Source: Trichopria drosophilae (lineage: Eukaryota; Arthropoda; Insecta; Hymenoptera; Diapriidae). Taken from it: DNA of 64,000 nt. The notes beneath the pieces were generated by a model. It worked only from the letters and a program-made list of their open reading frames with translations. It was not told the origin of the DNA and ran no database searches. The first letter of the stretch is position 1. Every line of letters begins with the position of its first letter. Location of the stretch: the NCBI GenBank assembly GCA_030407085.1, contig CM059587.1:33577001-33641000 (forward strand), in the 5' to 3' direction. Of this stretch, positions 24,156 to 34,679 are shown piece by piece. Both the position numbers and the translations under genes were made by a program.

Positions 24156-24461
24156 CGGTGGTCCCTCCGCAAACTGAACCCTCGTCAATCTGAAAAACTC
24201 CGCAATCTGAACAAAAAACATGGCGTCGATATTTCGCAATTTCTACATTCCGCTTGTCTCGCTATTCCCGCCAAAGTTTTTCCACCCCTCCACATGGACA
24301 TGTATTTTCTGTCTGTGTGCATAACGCATACGCATACTACGCGAAACAAGGAACGCGGAATTGCGTCATTCGCATGCGCACTGTACGGAGGGGTAATTTT
24401 GCAGAAGGATAGTTTGAAGCGATGGGGGTGTTGAAATCGGCTGATTGCGGAGGGACCACTG
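24156..24461. mobile_element. Pogo/Tigger-like MITE, GGTCCCTCCGCAA ends
   Basis: The left end CGGTGGTCCCTCCGCAA and the right end TTGCGGAGGGACCACTG are inverses apart from one base (CGG for CAG), flanked by TA. Subterminal units repeat the phrase CCGCAATCTGAAC. Length 306 bp, no transposase. Confidence 0.85.
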
Positions 24462-25820
24462 TATTCTTAATATTCACAAATTTGAATTCAATTATCTTAT
24501 TTTAGCACTTTTATTTCTAATTCCTATTGATTTGGTACTATGATTTTTCTGCTGGAACGTATCTTCCGTTAAATTACACTAGATTAATCGCTACTGGGAT
24601 AACGTGAATGCTCGTTACTTGTAAATAAATTCTTGTTTAAATATCTGTCGGTCGAAATCAAGGATTGTGCATTGCTTTGTTAGGATAAATGTGGATTATA
24701 TCTTCACAACTATAATCACCTGGATATTGGTCACATTTTGGATTAGGCCATGCTTCCGACTTTGACACAGCGCGTAACAAGACAACAAGGCGATTAAGCA
24801 ATATGTTTTGGGCTTAACCTATAATCATTGTTGATCTGATTGAAAGCAAATCTAATTTACGCTGCTATTGCAGATACACTCGTATTTCATTGCAAACATA
24901 TATTCTACCAGTGAATGAAATGTTACCGATTAAATATTTCTTCAGCGGTAACAACAAATATATTTTCGAAAATACTGTACCCCACTTCCTTTTAACATCA
25001 TTTTATCAATCAAATTTTGTTCTGCAGTCGTGTTTCTATCTAAAGAAAGCTGTTTTGTGTATATATATTATTGTCGCATAAAACTAAACCAAGGGCAGTT
25101 AAAGTATAGCACGGTCGGAATCACAATCCCTGTGCAGGGGATGCTAAAGCCCCCTATCATGCTTCTACCATTATAAGCACATACAATGTCGAGATCTTAA
25201 CAATGCCAGAGAATAAAACACCGAAAACACTGCTTAGATTTAACGTACAAATTAAACGCATGTTATTTTGTATTTATTAAGGATGCAAGTTACTTGAATG
25301 GCAGGTTACTGTGCAACGTTAATATGAATTTACTATAATTAATTAATGTCCACGGTAAACAAAGTATTTTGCATTCCATACTGAGCATGATAAATTGTTA
25401 CCAGAAAATTGAAGTACACCACTCTGCGATAACAAAAAATAACGTCTAGAAATGTACTAGGTAGAACATAGTATAAAAATCGGAATTCACACCAATGTCG
25501 TATTTCAGTTATATTGATACAGAACTATTGATATTTCCAGCCCTCAACAGACGGGTGAATTACACGCACTACAATGCAACAGTTGGTCGTAACCCTAAAC
25601 TTTTGTCTGAATGTTAATGTCATAACTCACCAGAGGTTCGAGCAGAATTCAACCGTTGACTTAAATTGTTTCATGTAACATTGATGGCTCAGTATACCAG
25701 ATAATAAACCAATAAATTAATTTTGACGCAGTGCGCGTATAGTGCGATTTTATGCATTTTTGAAAATTTTCAAACCCACTTTATGCCCACTCGCATAAAA
25801 AAATATTATTCGACTCATGT
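24462..25820. other. Intergenic DNA, no gene seen
   Basis: AT-rich sequence without a recognisable exon, RNA gene or element boundary. Confidence 0.5.
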
Positions 25821-25824
25821 GTGA

Positions 25825-26168
25825 ATAGTACTTTTCGGTCCTAGGCCGTAAAGTTCAATTTTACGGACCGAGTGGAGCTTCGCCATTCTTCGGATCGCAC
25901 AATCTCCAAACCGAGGTCGTAAAATTTTACGGCCGAGGAGCGAACACTATTTTTTGATACACTGTTCGCAAAAGTAGGCACTTTACCGGCTGTCTTTAGT
26001 CCGTAAAGTGCAGCGATCAGTCCGTAAAATTACACTTTACGGACTAAAAGAAGTCCGTAAAGTATCTACTCGTAAATACCTACTTTTTTGTACCTATGTT
26101 AATGCGGTCCTCTTCTTCTTCGACTTCTTCGATAAAACTTTTACGCGTTTGTATCGAAAACTACTATT
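25825..26168. repeat. 'GTAAAGT' repeat family, second copy
   Basis: It opens GAATAGTACTTTTCGGTCCT, then AGGCCGTAAAGTTC, and closes TTTGTATCGAAAACTACTAT. The internal segment TTAGTCCGTAAAGTGCAGCG is almost the same as at 16929-16946. The shared ends with the 16.9-kb copy define the family. Confidence 0.8.
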
Positions 26169-26402
26169 TTATTGTTCAAAGTAAAATTAACGTAAATCAG
26201 GTTTTAAAAATTCCTTCTTATTATTATTACATACTTTAAAAATAAAGTATCCTTATAAAACATTTTATGGTCGTTCTTTTTAACCTTTAGATTCATGACC
26301 ACTATTCGACTCCAATGAAAATTTAAATTGCATATTTTAAGCATTTTCAAACGTCAAGGGGTAAATAGATCGCAAACTATCTCGTGCCTCTAAGGGTTAA
26401 TA

Positions 26403-27158
26403 ACACAGGTCAAGATGGTTTTGTTGTTGGGAAGCTGTGGGTCATTTCCGACGTAATTTTGTGCGTAGAATCAGAATTCGAAGTCAGAAGTGACCCATCA
26501 CGTCAGGATTTTAAGATATTTGACGTTATTTACTCGAAAACGCGTTTTTTTGCTATTTTTGAGGTCATCTACAGAAGACACAACATTTTTAGGAGTTTTT
26601 TCTGTCTTTGGATCATGTGATACTACTCTTTTTCTTTAATGTGTGATGCGCAGAATTCCATTACGACTTTTCTTCACCAAGTGAACAAATTTACCTTGAA
26701 ATGCTCTTGGAGAAAAAGCTGAAGGTCAAATTCAATGTCATGAAACCTATATAAATATAAACAACTGTATAAAGTATGGATACTAATAACTATAATCACG
26801 TTTCAGTATTGTGACTGTTTTTTGATAACGTTAATGGAATATATCTCGTAATTTCAAAATGGCCGTAACTTTGTAAGAAAAAATCTTAGGTGATCGAATA
26901 AAACCTCATTTTGAAGGGTAAAGGTAGTACTAAAAGATGCAAATAGTACAGAAGGCCAAAAAAAATTGTTGCATCCTGTACATGCATCAAACATAGCCAA
27001 ATAACGAGTTTTTCAAGCATATGACCTCAAATATCTCAAAAACCTGACGTGATGGACCAATTCTGACTTCAAGTTTGGATTCTACGCATATAATTACGTT
27101 GGAAATGACCCACAGCTTCCCAACAACATCCAAGACCCTCTTTTCTGTAGACCTGTGT
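26403..27158. mobile_element. Long-arm inverted-repeat element, ACACAGGTC ends
   Basis: Arms of about 170-190 bp mirror each other: GTTGTTGGGAAGCTGTGGGT (26423 on) is the inverse of ACCCACAGCTTCCCAACAAC (27109 on), and the ends are ACACAGGTC and GACCTGTGT. The centre is AT-rich with no transposase. It is a non-autonomous foldback. Confidence 0.85.
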
Positions 27159-28273
27159 AATATATTAAGGTGGTAGATAGAATACAAGTACGATAGAATA
27201 AACATGACATTCAGTGACATTCAGTTCTCTTAAATCAATTTCTTACAGGATCTGCTCTTACTTATGATACTAACGTGTAGCGCTCACACATATGTAGAAA
27301 TCTACCTCTAATGTTCTAGCGGTTTTACAAATGGTATACCAATTTTATACGTTTATACCAATTCTACATATTGTGTTGTCACTGTTTTTTATTGTCACTT
27401 TGGTTGATGGTAATTTTCTAATTATTTGATTGCATGTAAATATATCACCATTAGAACTCGTTAGGGTTTACACTTTCTATTCATATGGTTAACAACTTGA
27501 TTGTATTTAATTATTAATTTTAATTTCTACTTTTTTAAATTAATACGCTAAACCTCAGTATATAGATGGTATTTACTCTTAAATTATTAGACATTGAACG
27601 AATCCAAGGATAAATAGATGAATATTCATTTTTAATAATGCAATAAATTGTTTTTTATATGTACATTACGTGGTCCAGAAAATATCAAGTTCAAAAAGTT
27701 CATCGGGACCGCGCGCGCATTTTTTAAAACAATTTTTCTCAATAAGGATAAACAAACTGAATTTTATTTATGAAAATTAATTTGTTGGTACCTTATTTTA
27801 TTTTTTAAATTTCGATCCGCCATTATGAATTTTGTAAATCTGGCTCCAGATACTAATCAGCGACTCAAAAAACGCCAGACTCACCAGTTTCAAGCAAATC
27901 CAGCAAGTTTTACTTAGGTTTATCTACAATGCGGATGTAGCTGCCAAATACATTCTGGGTCACTTTTGTTTCTGGGACTACATCCATTATACACAGTAAA
28001 CGGTTTAACCAATGTCATATATTCGAAGTAGAGGGGGTTCATGCTTTAACTTAAAAAAAGGTTTATAAGAATATATACATTGATTTTTCGCCGAGATATT
28101 GTAGATAAAAAATTCCTAATTTGATGCCCTTTAAGACTGTATTTGTTATGTTGGCTATTAGACAATTTTGAAAAAAATTAAATGTGTTCTGAGATGTATA
28201 TTCTTTTAAAATTTTCCAGGTTCCTAGTTTCCACTTAATGGTTTGCGCGAAAAAATGATAAAAATTGACAATA
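27159..28273. other. Intergenic DNA with one repeat block
   Basis: No gene seen. A degraded 'ATGGCGGATCC' block lies at about 27815-27900 (GATCCGCCATTATGAATTTT, then ATCAGCGACTC). Confidence 0.5.
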
Positions 28274-28528
28274 CAGTAGTCCCGGTATATTTGCGTCTCG
28301 CTATATTTACGTCCAAGCATAATTGCCCAGTTCCGTCTCGTTATATTTGTCTGTCGCCGCTCTCTTTTTCCCCCACCTTGCGCGCTAGGGCCTCAGGTAG
28401 GGCCAGCTGTGATTTCATAAACGTAACGCGGCTGAAAGTGGGAGAAGCGGCCCCTTCTTTTGACAAATATAAGGAGGCGGGAGAGGAAGGCGAGGAACCG
28501 AGCGGAAAAACATACCGGGACTCTACTG
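28274..28528. mobile_element. Pogo/Tigger-like MITE, CCCGGTAT ends
   Basis: CAGTAGTCCCGGTATATTTG at the left is matched by CATACCGGGACTCTACTG at the right, with TA on each side. Subterminal repeats GTCTCGCTATATTTACGTCC and GTCTCGTTATATTTGTCTG follow the left end. The interior is GC-rich (CTTTTTCCCCCACC). Length 255 bp. Confidence 0.85.
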
Positions 28529-28963
28529 TACGTCGTTTTCCATGATATGTAAATGGAAAAACTCAACTAAAAACCTCCACCTCTATATGTCTCTTTGCCG
28601 TCGAAAGCAGCGCATTCCCGATGAACTTTTTGACCATGATATTTTCTGGACCACCCTAATGCACATATTATTCCAATGTATAATTTTAAATAAGCGATTC
28701 TCTACTTTATTTGACCAAAGTACAAAATACGATTTAAAAAAATGGATTAATTAAAAAACGTAATTACTTATTAGTTAAAACATGAACTCTATCAACGGCG
28801 ACCCAGAACACCTGCCGTACTCAATTTAACTCATAAGATAAATTAATATCATTTCAATTTAACATGCGTTTTTAAACCGTCCATTCAATGAGAATTTGCA
28901 GTACATGTAAGAAACCAATAAATAGACGATCTTCTATTGGGTTTTCACATAAACTAATATACC

Positions 28964-30297
28964 AATACGTTTTATTTCGGTTTCTTGCCCATTTTCATTG
29001 AAATTCTTTCGTTCTAATCCGATATAATACGTGAATAGAACATAAACATAACCTAAAAAACATTGTAATAGCAGTTTTTTATATGAAAACACGAACTGAA
29101 ATATAATCAATTTCACCGGAACTAAGTAATAATAGTAAATGTGAAGGTAAACAATGCCTGTCATGGACGTAACGAGTGTTTTTCTTTTTTCTTCATAATA
29201 AAATATATATACAGTAGAACCCCTCTTATTTCAACTGGTCATGGTTTTCAAGATGGTGCCGACCCCTCTTATTTGAAATTTCCCCTTACCCCCTTACTCT
29301 ACTTAACGCTTTAATAGTGGATGATAATATCTGATATCTTTTTATTTTTGTTAGACATCGTATATATTTTAGAGTTGAATTATATAAAATATATATATAA
29401 TATATCTGAAAAATGTGTAGAGAATTTTAAATTTGGATAAAAATGTAACGAGATCACAACTCGTGCCTTTTTGTGATAAATAAAGACTGCAACATTTCGC
29501 ATTTATTTATGGTCATTTATAGCTGCATTCGAGTGTAGAAATAAACATTTTAAATTTACATTATGCACTTTATTACATATAATTATGTATCAATAATTTT
29601 TTGTTTCACAACAAATACACTGTGATTAAGACCGAAATGAATATAGGAGACAATATTTAACCCAAATTCGCAAATATGATTAATGAAAGCTTCAAATCAC
29701 TTCAAATTCAGTACTAAGCTGCTGATATTTGATTTGTTTGTTATTTTGCAAATGAAAGACTTTTCAATTTTTGTGAAGGTCTTGAAATACACATCATAAA
29801 AAATTGACAACATCCTAACCTTCAAATGTGTACTTTTATTTTATGAAATTAGCAACTTCTCGAATAATTTGTATGATGTAAATCATGAGTTTGATGCAAA
29901 ATTTTAAATTAATTTGAAATTTCATTACATAGCAGTCTACCGACTATACATGTTTGCAAATTTAGGTTAAACAGTATTTACACGATACAACTTTGAGGAT
30001 GTAAACACTGTAAACTGTATCGAGATGTTCGAGCGGTGGTGGGAGAAGGCCTGAGGGGAAACGATTCAAATAAGAGGGGTTGGACAATTCAAATAAGAGG
30101 GGCAATTGAAATAAGAGGGGTTCTACTGTATATATTTAATTTTCCCGAATTCAGATATTCGGAAATCCACGTGAAAGTATTAAATTGATGAACTTCGAAT
30201 TAGGTTGTGACGTTTCTCAATTTGAAACGTCAAGAAACCGGATTGGAAACGTAATTTCTGAATTCGATCTTAATCTTTTTCGTTTGTTAGGTATTCA
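28964..30297 (-). repeat. Dispersed repeat, copy 2, split by an insertion
   Basis: Read on the minus strand, 30297-30131 and then 29209-28964 follow the order of the copy at 13881-14270. The interruption is the 917-bp TA-flanked element at 29212-30128. Confidence 0.8.
29212..30128. mobile_element. Pogo/Tigger-like element, 917 bp, perfect 23-bp TIRs
   Basis: The left end CAGTAGAACCCCTCTTATTT (then CAA) is mirrored exactly by the right end, with TA at 29210-29211 and 30129-30130. The subterminal motif AAATAAGAGGGG occurs three times at the right and twice inverted at the left. Adjacent to the left end is TTTTCAAGATGGTGCCGACC, also found (one change) in the 38.1-kb element. There is no transposase, so it is non-autonomous; the comparison with copy 1 gives its empty site. 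Confidence 0.9.
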
Positions 30298-30750
30298 TTG
30301 GTAGTTATCCTATATAACATTGCAGTGCATTTTTGTAAAACGCAAGAAAGATTTTCGCAATTATTAACTCACATTTGAATCTCTTTTAAAATATTCGCTG
30401 TATTATTTATCACACTACATATTTCCTACATTAAATGTGCATTTATTCAGTCACTATTCTAATACAAAAGGTCATACGCTTGGTGCATTTACTCAGCGCA
30501 CAGGCAACAACCGGAAATTCTGTCCGTTTTGCTATCTGGGTAAATTCTTATACCATGACTTAACCTAAAATTCCGAAACTAATCAAAGTGATATATGCAG
30601 TTGAACTTTATGCCAAGAATGCTTTTCTGTGCAAGGAAGGCATTTATCAAAAAAAAACAAAGAAACGAAAGTCGAAACCTAACCTCACTTTGTAGAATTT
30701 AAACTACGAAAAATCGAAATGCATTATGATTTCTGACAAGAACTCTTCAG
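30298..30750. other. Upstream flank of Ssdp, no gene seen
   Basis: AT-rich sequence without a recognised exon or element. Confidence 0.5.
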
Positions 30751-31834
30751 AAAACAAGATAGGACGCGCGCGCGTAAAAAGAGACAAGGATGGATATAGG
30801 AAAAAAAAGAGAAAGTACAAAATAGAATATGTATTACCTCGGAGAAGAGAAGGAAGAATGAACGTCAGGCATCTTTCGATCACGCGAGAAAGAGAGATGG
30901 AAAGGGAAAAGAGACCGAGAAGGGTACCAGAGGAAATGTTGAGAAAGAGAGGGAAAGCAATCACAGGCAGATCCTTTTGAATGTATAAATGCATACAGAT
31001 ACTCACACTGTTGAATAACCGTGATGCACATATATATGTACGTAACTATATAGAGGGGCGACAGGTCGCGACGCGCGTGCAACTGCATAGCAAGAAGGGG
31101 TCGCTGACAAGAAAAGGAGGAGAGTTTCGTTCGACGTGGAGCATATTGCACCTATAGTCTCGAGTCGAATCCGCGACTCCATAGAGCAAAGATCGCAGGT
31201 TTCGTACGGGAAATGTTAAAATAGAAAAAGAAAGGTCGAATCCAGCAGCAACTTTCCGCGAGTGGGAGAGAGATAGGGATAAATAGGCTGGAGCGAAAAG
31301 TCGAGACGCGGCGCGCAAGGGCGGCGAGCGAAACGAAGCCGTTTGATTGGTGGAAACTCGACGCCAGGGGCGCTGCGGTATTGGCGAGTCGAGCAGTCGT
31401 TCCGCCGCAACAACGCCGAGCGTCGCTTAGCGAAACGACGCCGCCATCATCCGCGAGGAGAGGAAGGAGAACGACGTCGGCCACTTGCGAAAACGCCGAG
31501 GCGATGACGGCCCTTGTTTCTCCGGACGCGGCGGACGTGGATAAGGACGGAGGCTGATAAGTTGTTTTTCCCCTCGAGAGGATCCCGGAATTCGGGAAAT
31601 CGTTCGACGCCAGTAGATTCCGCCGTTCCTTCTCCCTACTTCTGTCTCCCTCCCACGCTTGTCGAGGTCGTCTCTCCTGCTCGTTCCTAACCCCCTCTCG
31701 CTCCCTCCGCCACGATCGGCGACGACGTCCTTGTCGGACATTAGCGCGGGTCCTAGAGGAAGCGACGCGGGACGGAGACGCGTGTTTACACCGGGAGAAT
31801 CCCAGGAACGGTTCGTCCGGAACGAGTCCTCGAC
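30751..31834 (+). promoter_or_regulatory. Ssdp: Probable Ssdp promoter and 5' UTR
   Basis: A purine-rich GAGA-type stretch (about 30770-30960) is followed by CTATATAG at 31046-31053. Then comes a strongly CpG-rich zone (31055-31834) that runs without interruption into the Ssdp start codon at 31835. The switch in composition and the position next to the first coding exon fit a promoter and long 5' UTR. The transcription start is not located. Several open frames on both strands here (the largest about 238 codons, minus) are open because of GC content and are not called genes. Confidence 0.5.
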
Positions 31835-31890
31835 ATGTACGCCAAGGGCAAGGGATCCACGGTGCCATCCGACGGACAGGCCAGGGAAAA
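31835..31890 (+). CDS. Ssdp: Ssdp coding exon 1
   Basis: ATG at 31835 begins MYAKGKGSTVPSDGQARE, the near-invariant N terminus of SSDP/SSBP proteins, and the exon ends in phase 2 before a GTACGT donor. Ssdp is a nuclear cofactor that binds Chip/LDB1, stabilises LIM-homeodomain/LDB complexes, and forms part of the Wnt enhanceosome. The start is certain because this N terminus is diagnostic. The split lysine codon is completed by the first base of exon 2, 13.9 kb downstream. The exon lies inside the CpG-rich zone expected for a promoter-proximal exon. Confidence 0.95.
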
Positions 31891-33217
31891 GTACGTTCGA
31901 TTTTATCATTTTTCCAATATGTATTTCCTTTTATGGAGGAGCGTTGCAGCGAAACGCGTTCTTTTCGCCCACGTTCCCGACCCTTTGGTCAAGTTTCTTC
32001 CTGGAAGAACGGCCGTTAAATATCGGAGCAATCGGCTGATCGTTTAACTATTTTCCCCCGTTGACAATTTTCATATTGGTCCACAAACACCTGTGCTACT
32101 TGTTTATGTCCTTTGAATACAGGTTCAGAGTTCATTTATGCTCATTTCATTTCTTTACATCGAAATACAAATAAAATTTAAAGTTTTGAACTGTTAAACT
32201 TTTGTATCAACCGTTTGGAGTAAAGAAATATTAATTTTAGGCCTCAAGCATACAAATTTTGCATCACTAATCTCAATTCATTTCCATTCCTCTACAACTT
32301 TGCGAGAACAAATTATTTCATTACTTTCATTCCTGCTCATTCTGAATTTGTTTACGTTTGTTGGTTTATTTTCTTTTCAAAATAGGTTGATTATTTCGAA
32401 TTCAAATTGTATCATGATGCATAATACAAACGACTAGACAGTGTCTTGATGCAGTATGTCAGTAACAATATTAATGAAATTTTTGCTCCGATTGTGAAAT
32501 GTTATAAATACTATATATTGCAAAAAAATATATATATTGAAAATTTTTATGAAATATACACAGTTATTTAACAAATCTTGACAGATATTTTCATTTCCTC
32601 GAATAGTACATTACGGATACCAATCAATTCTAGAAATATTTGGAAGTAAAGTCGAAAACTATTCGATATAGATTAATGTTAATATGACAGTTACAAAAAA
32701 TATCCATTGGTTTTGCATTTACATAATCATGAACCTGAAGTTTTTGTAAATGTATATCAGAACCAATATGATTTCCTACTTTTATTGAACATTTTACAAT
32801 CACAAATAACCTATCATGGTGTGCCTTACCTAAAATTAAATAAAAAGGTCTTACACCTAGAAAATTAATAGAGATACTGAATTTACAATATTCATAGATG
32901 AGAAAAATAAAAAAACTAAAATAATCTGTGGAGAGATTTTTAAATAAATCCACATTAAACAATTTTGAATACGAAGTACGGTATTTCAAAAATGCTGGCA
33001 CCATTTTTTACTTATAAATAGAAAAAACAAAATAATTATGCATTAAATGTTTTTAGTAACCGTTTATACAAAATTTTATAATTATTATTAGTTTATTAAT
33101 TGTTAATTATTGTCTATTAACCATAATTTGAAAAACAGAAATAATGAAAATATTGACTTTAGCGACACAACACTGTAAAAATACTCTTGTATTTCTCTCT
33201 GCGACACAAGGTTAAAC

Positions 33218-33737
33218 GTGTTTTGTTTTGTTTTGGTAGTTTTATTTTCACAGTGCTTGTGTCTCTTATCTATCAATTGTTTGATATCTAAAAACTGTAA
33301 AAACTGTAAAGGAAAAGGTTCAAAAAACAAAGCGAAAGATTATTTCAACTGCATTCATCTACCGCTAATTACAACTGTTGGAGGCAAAACATTCCTAGAC
33401 ATTATTCTACCGCCAGAATTACACCTTATGCTTGGCCTTTTTAACATGGTTTTCACGCATATGTTGAAACGAGTGTGAAAAGGAGTCGCTGTCATGGGCA
33501 AAAGCTTGTCTCGTTCAGCGTGAAATCAGGCGTGGAGGTTCTGGGTTTAACGAAAATGCATACAAAACGCTTTTGCATAAAGTAGACCTTCTGCGCCAGT
33601 TTGAAAATCTAGCAATATCTAAGTATGTTAAAGTATTTGACGACTTCAAAAAAGTAGTTTCTGCGTGCTTCGGAAATAATCTTGTCCAAAATTACAAAGC
33701 ATGTATAGAAGCTTTCAAAAAGAGCCACATGGACTAA
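33218..33737 (+). pseudogene. Decayed transposable-element ORF, frameshifted
   Basis: Frame 1 (33218-33478) gives a Cys-Lys rich start (NCKNCKGKGSK), then IHLPLITTVGGKTFLDIILP and PELHLMLGLFN. After a frameshift near 33478-33485 the next frame continues to 33737 with SWAKACLVQREIRRGGSGFN, ENAYKTLLHKVDLLRQFENL and VVSACFGNN. The P-P-x-L-H-L-x-L-G pattern, followed by W-x-K-x-C and G-x-x-F-x-x-N-x-x-x-x-L-L, resembles a protein I associate with uncharacterised DNA-transposon ORFs in insects and hydra. I cannot name the superfamily. It is broken by a frameshift and a stop. Confidence 0.6.
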
Positions 33738-33944
33738 GCTGTCAGCGTTACAGTTCTGTGAAAAAAACGGCGAAGGATTAGCAATTTTTTGGGGTGCAGG
33801 CGATGGAGTCCGTGCATTTTGATTTCTTAAAGTCTTCCTGGGAAATGAATAAGGTTCGAAACTTCTATTGTTTGTTGTTTTGTATTCACATACACATATA
33901 ATAAAATATTGGACCTGATTCAAAATCCGATATCTGATTTTCAC

Positions 33945-34335
33945 AATTCAAAATGGTGGATCCAATATAACAGACAGAATTTTATAAATTTGCGACAAGT
34001 TCGTGAAAATCCATACTGGGTTTTTTTTTGGTCATTGATTACGAATAGCTAATGATAAAAAATTCAAGTTGGATTCGCAATCAGATCCTCAATCAGATCC
34101 CCGAAATCCCTCGAATATAGTTTTCCACGATCTTTTATCAAAATTTTACAATTTTGTCCGCCATATTGGATCCAACATTTTGAATTTTGAAAAACTCACA
34201 TCGGATTCTTAATCAGCAACCCCGAAAACCCCAGAGTATTGATTTTTTATGAACTTTACTTAAGTTTTCAAAATATTGTCCGCCATTTTGAATTTTGAAA
34301 AATTGATATGATATTTGGAGTCAGCGACTTCGTAA
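33945..34335. repeat. 'ATGGCGGATCC' blocks in both orientations
   Basis: AAAATGGTGGATCCAATATA at 33951 (plus sense) and GTCCGCCATATTGGATCCAA at 34157, then GTCCGCCATTTTGAATTTTG at 34279 (minus sense), surround Lys/Phe-type low-complexity DNA. Head-to-head arrangement of degenerate units. Confidence 0.65.
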
Positions 34336-34618
34336 ACATAAGTAACAATAATTAAAATTTAAAACAATAATTAACAACATAAAAAGTGACATTTTGAATC
34401 GTAAATTTGTTTATAACAAAAAGAAAAATAATAAAATTACTAAAAGTACTGTATTGTTGACAAATATAAACCCTTATCACATTAAAAATGTAAAAAAAAT
34501 GGAATATTAAGCATAAATAGAAAAACAGTCTCCTTTTACACAACATACAAATAGCATGTCACAGTTCCATAATTCAAAACCGACTCATACAAAAACAATA
34601 GCTTAAATCATACAGAAA

Positions 34619-34677
34619 TATATACTATTCTGAAGAGGGTCAAAATAAATGACCGAAACGTTAATTGTCTAATTTAT
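34619..34677 (+). ncRNA. Hammerhead-ribozyme-like motif, second copy
   Basis: CTGAAGA (34630-34636) is followed by stem GGTCA (34638-34642) pairing with TGACC (34650-34654) across a 7-nt loop, then GAAACGTT (34655-34662), where ACGU could form a minimal dimeric stem III and GUU the cleavage triplet. The bases before the core, ACTATT, can pair with AATTGT after the site in five of six positions, giving stem I. As in the 9.96-kb copy, one extra G separates core and stem II. The motif arrangement is that of Penelope-like element ribozymes; activity is not shown. Confidence 0.5.
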
Positions 34678-34679
34678 TA

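Noticed and set aside
25095..25180. Possible tRNA-like hairpins near 25.1 kb
   Set aside because: GCACGGTCGGAATC and CCCCTGCACAGGGATT suggest arms, but no cloverleaf with a proper T loop could be drawn.
31152..31868. 238-codon minus-strand open frame opposite the Ssdp start
   Set aside because: It overlaps the Ssdp start codon on the other strand, lies in CpG-rich DNA where stops are rare, and shows no domain or codon pattern of a real protein.
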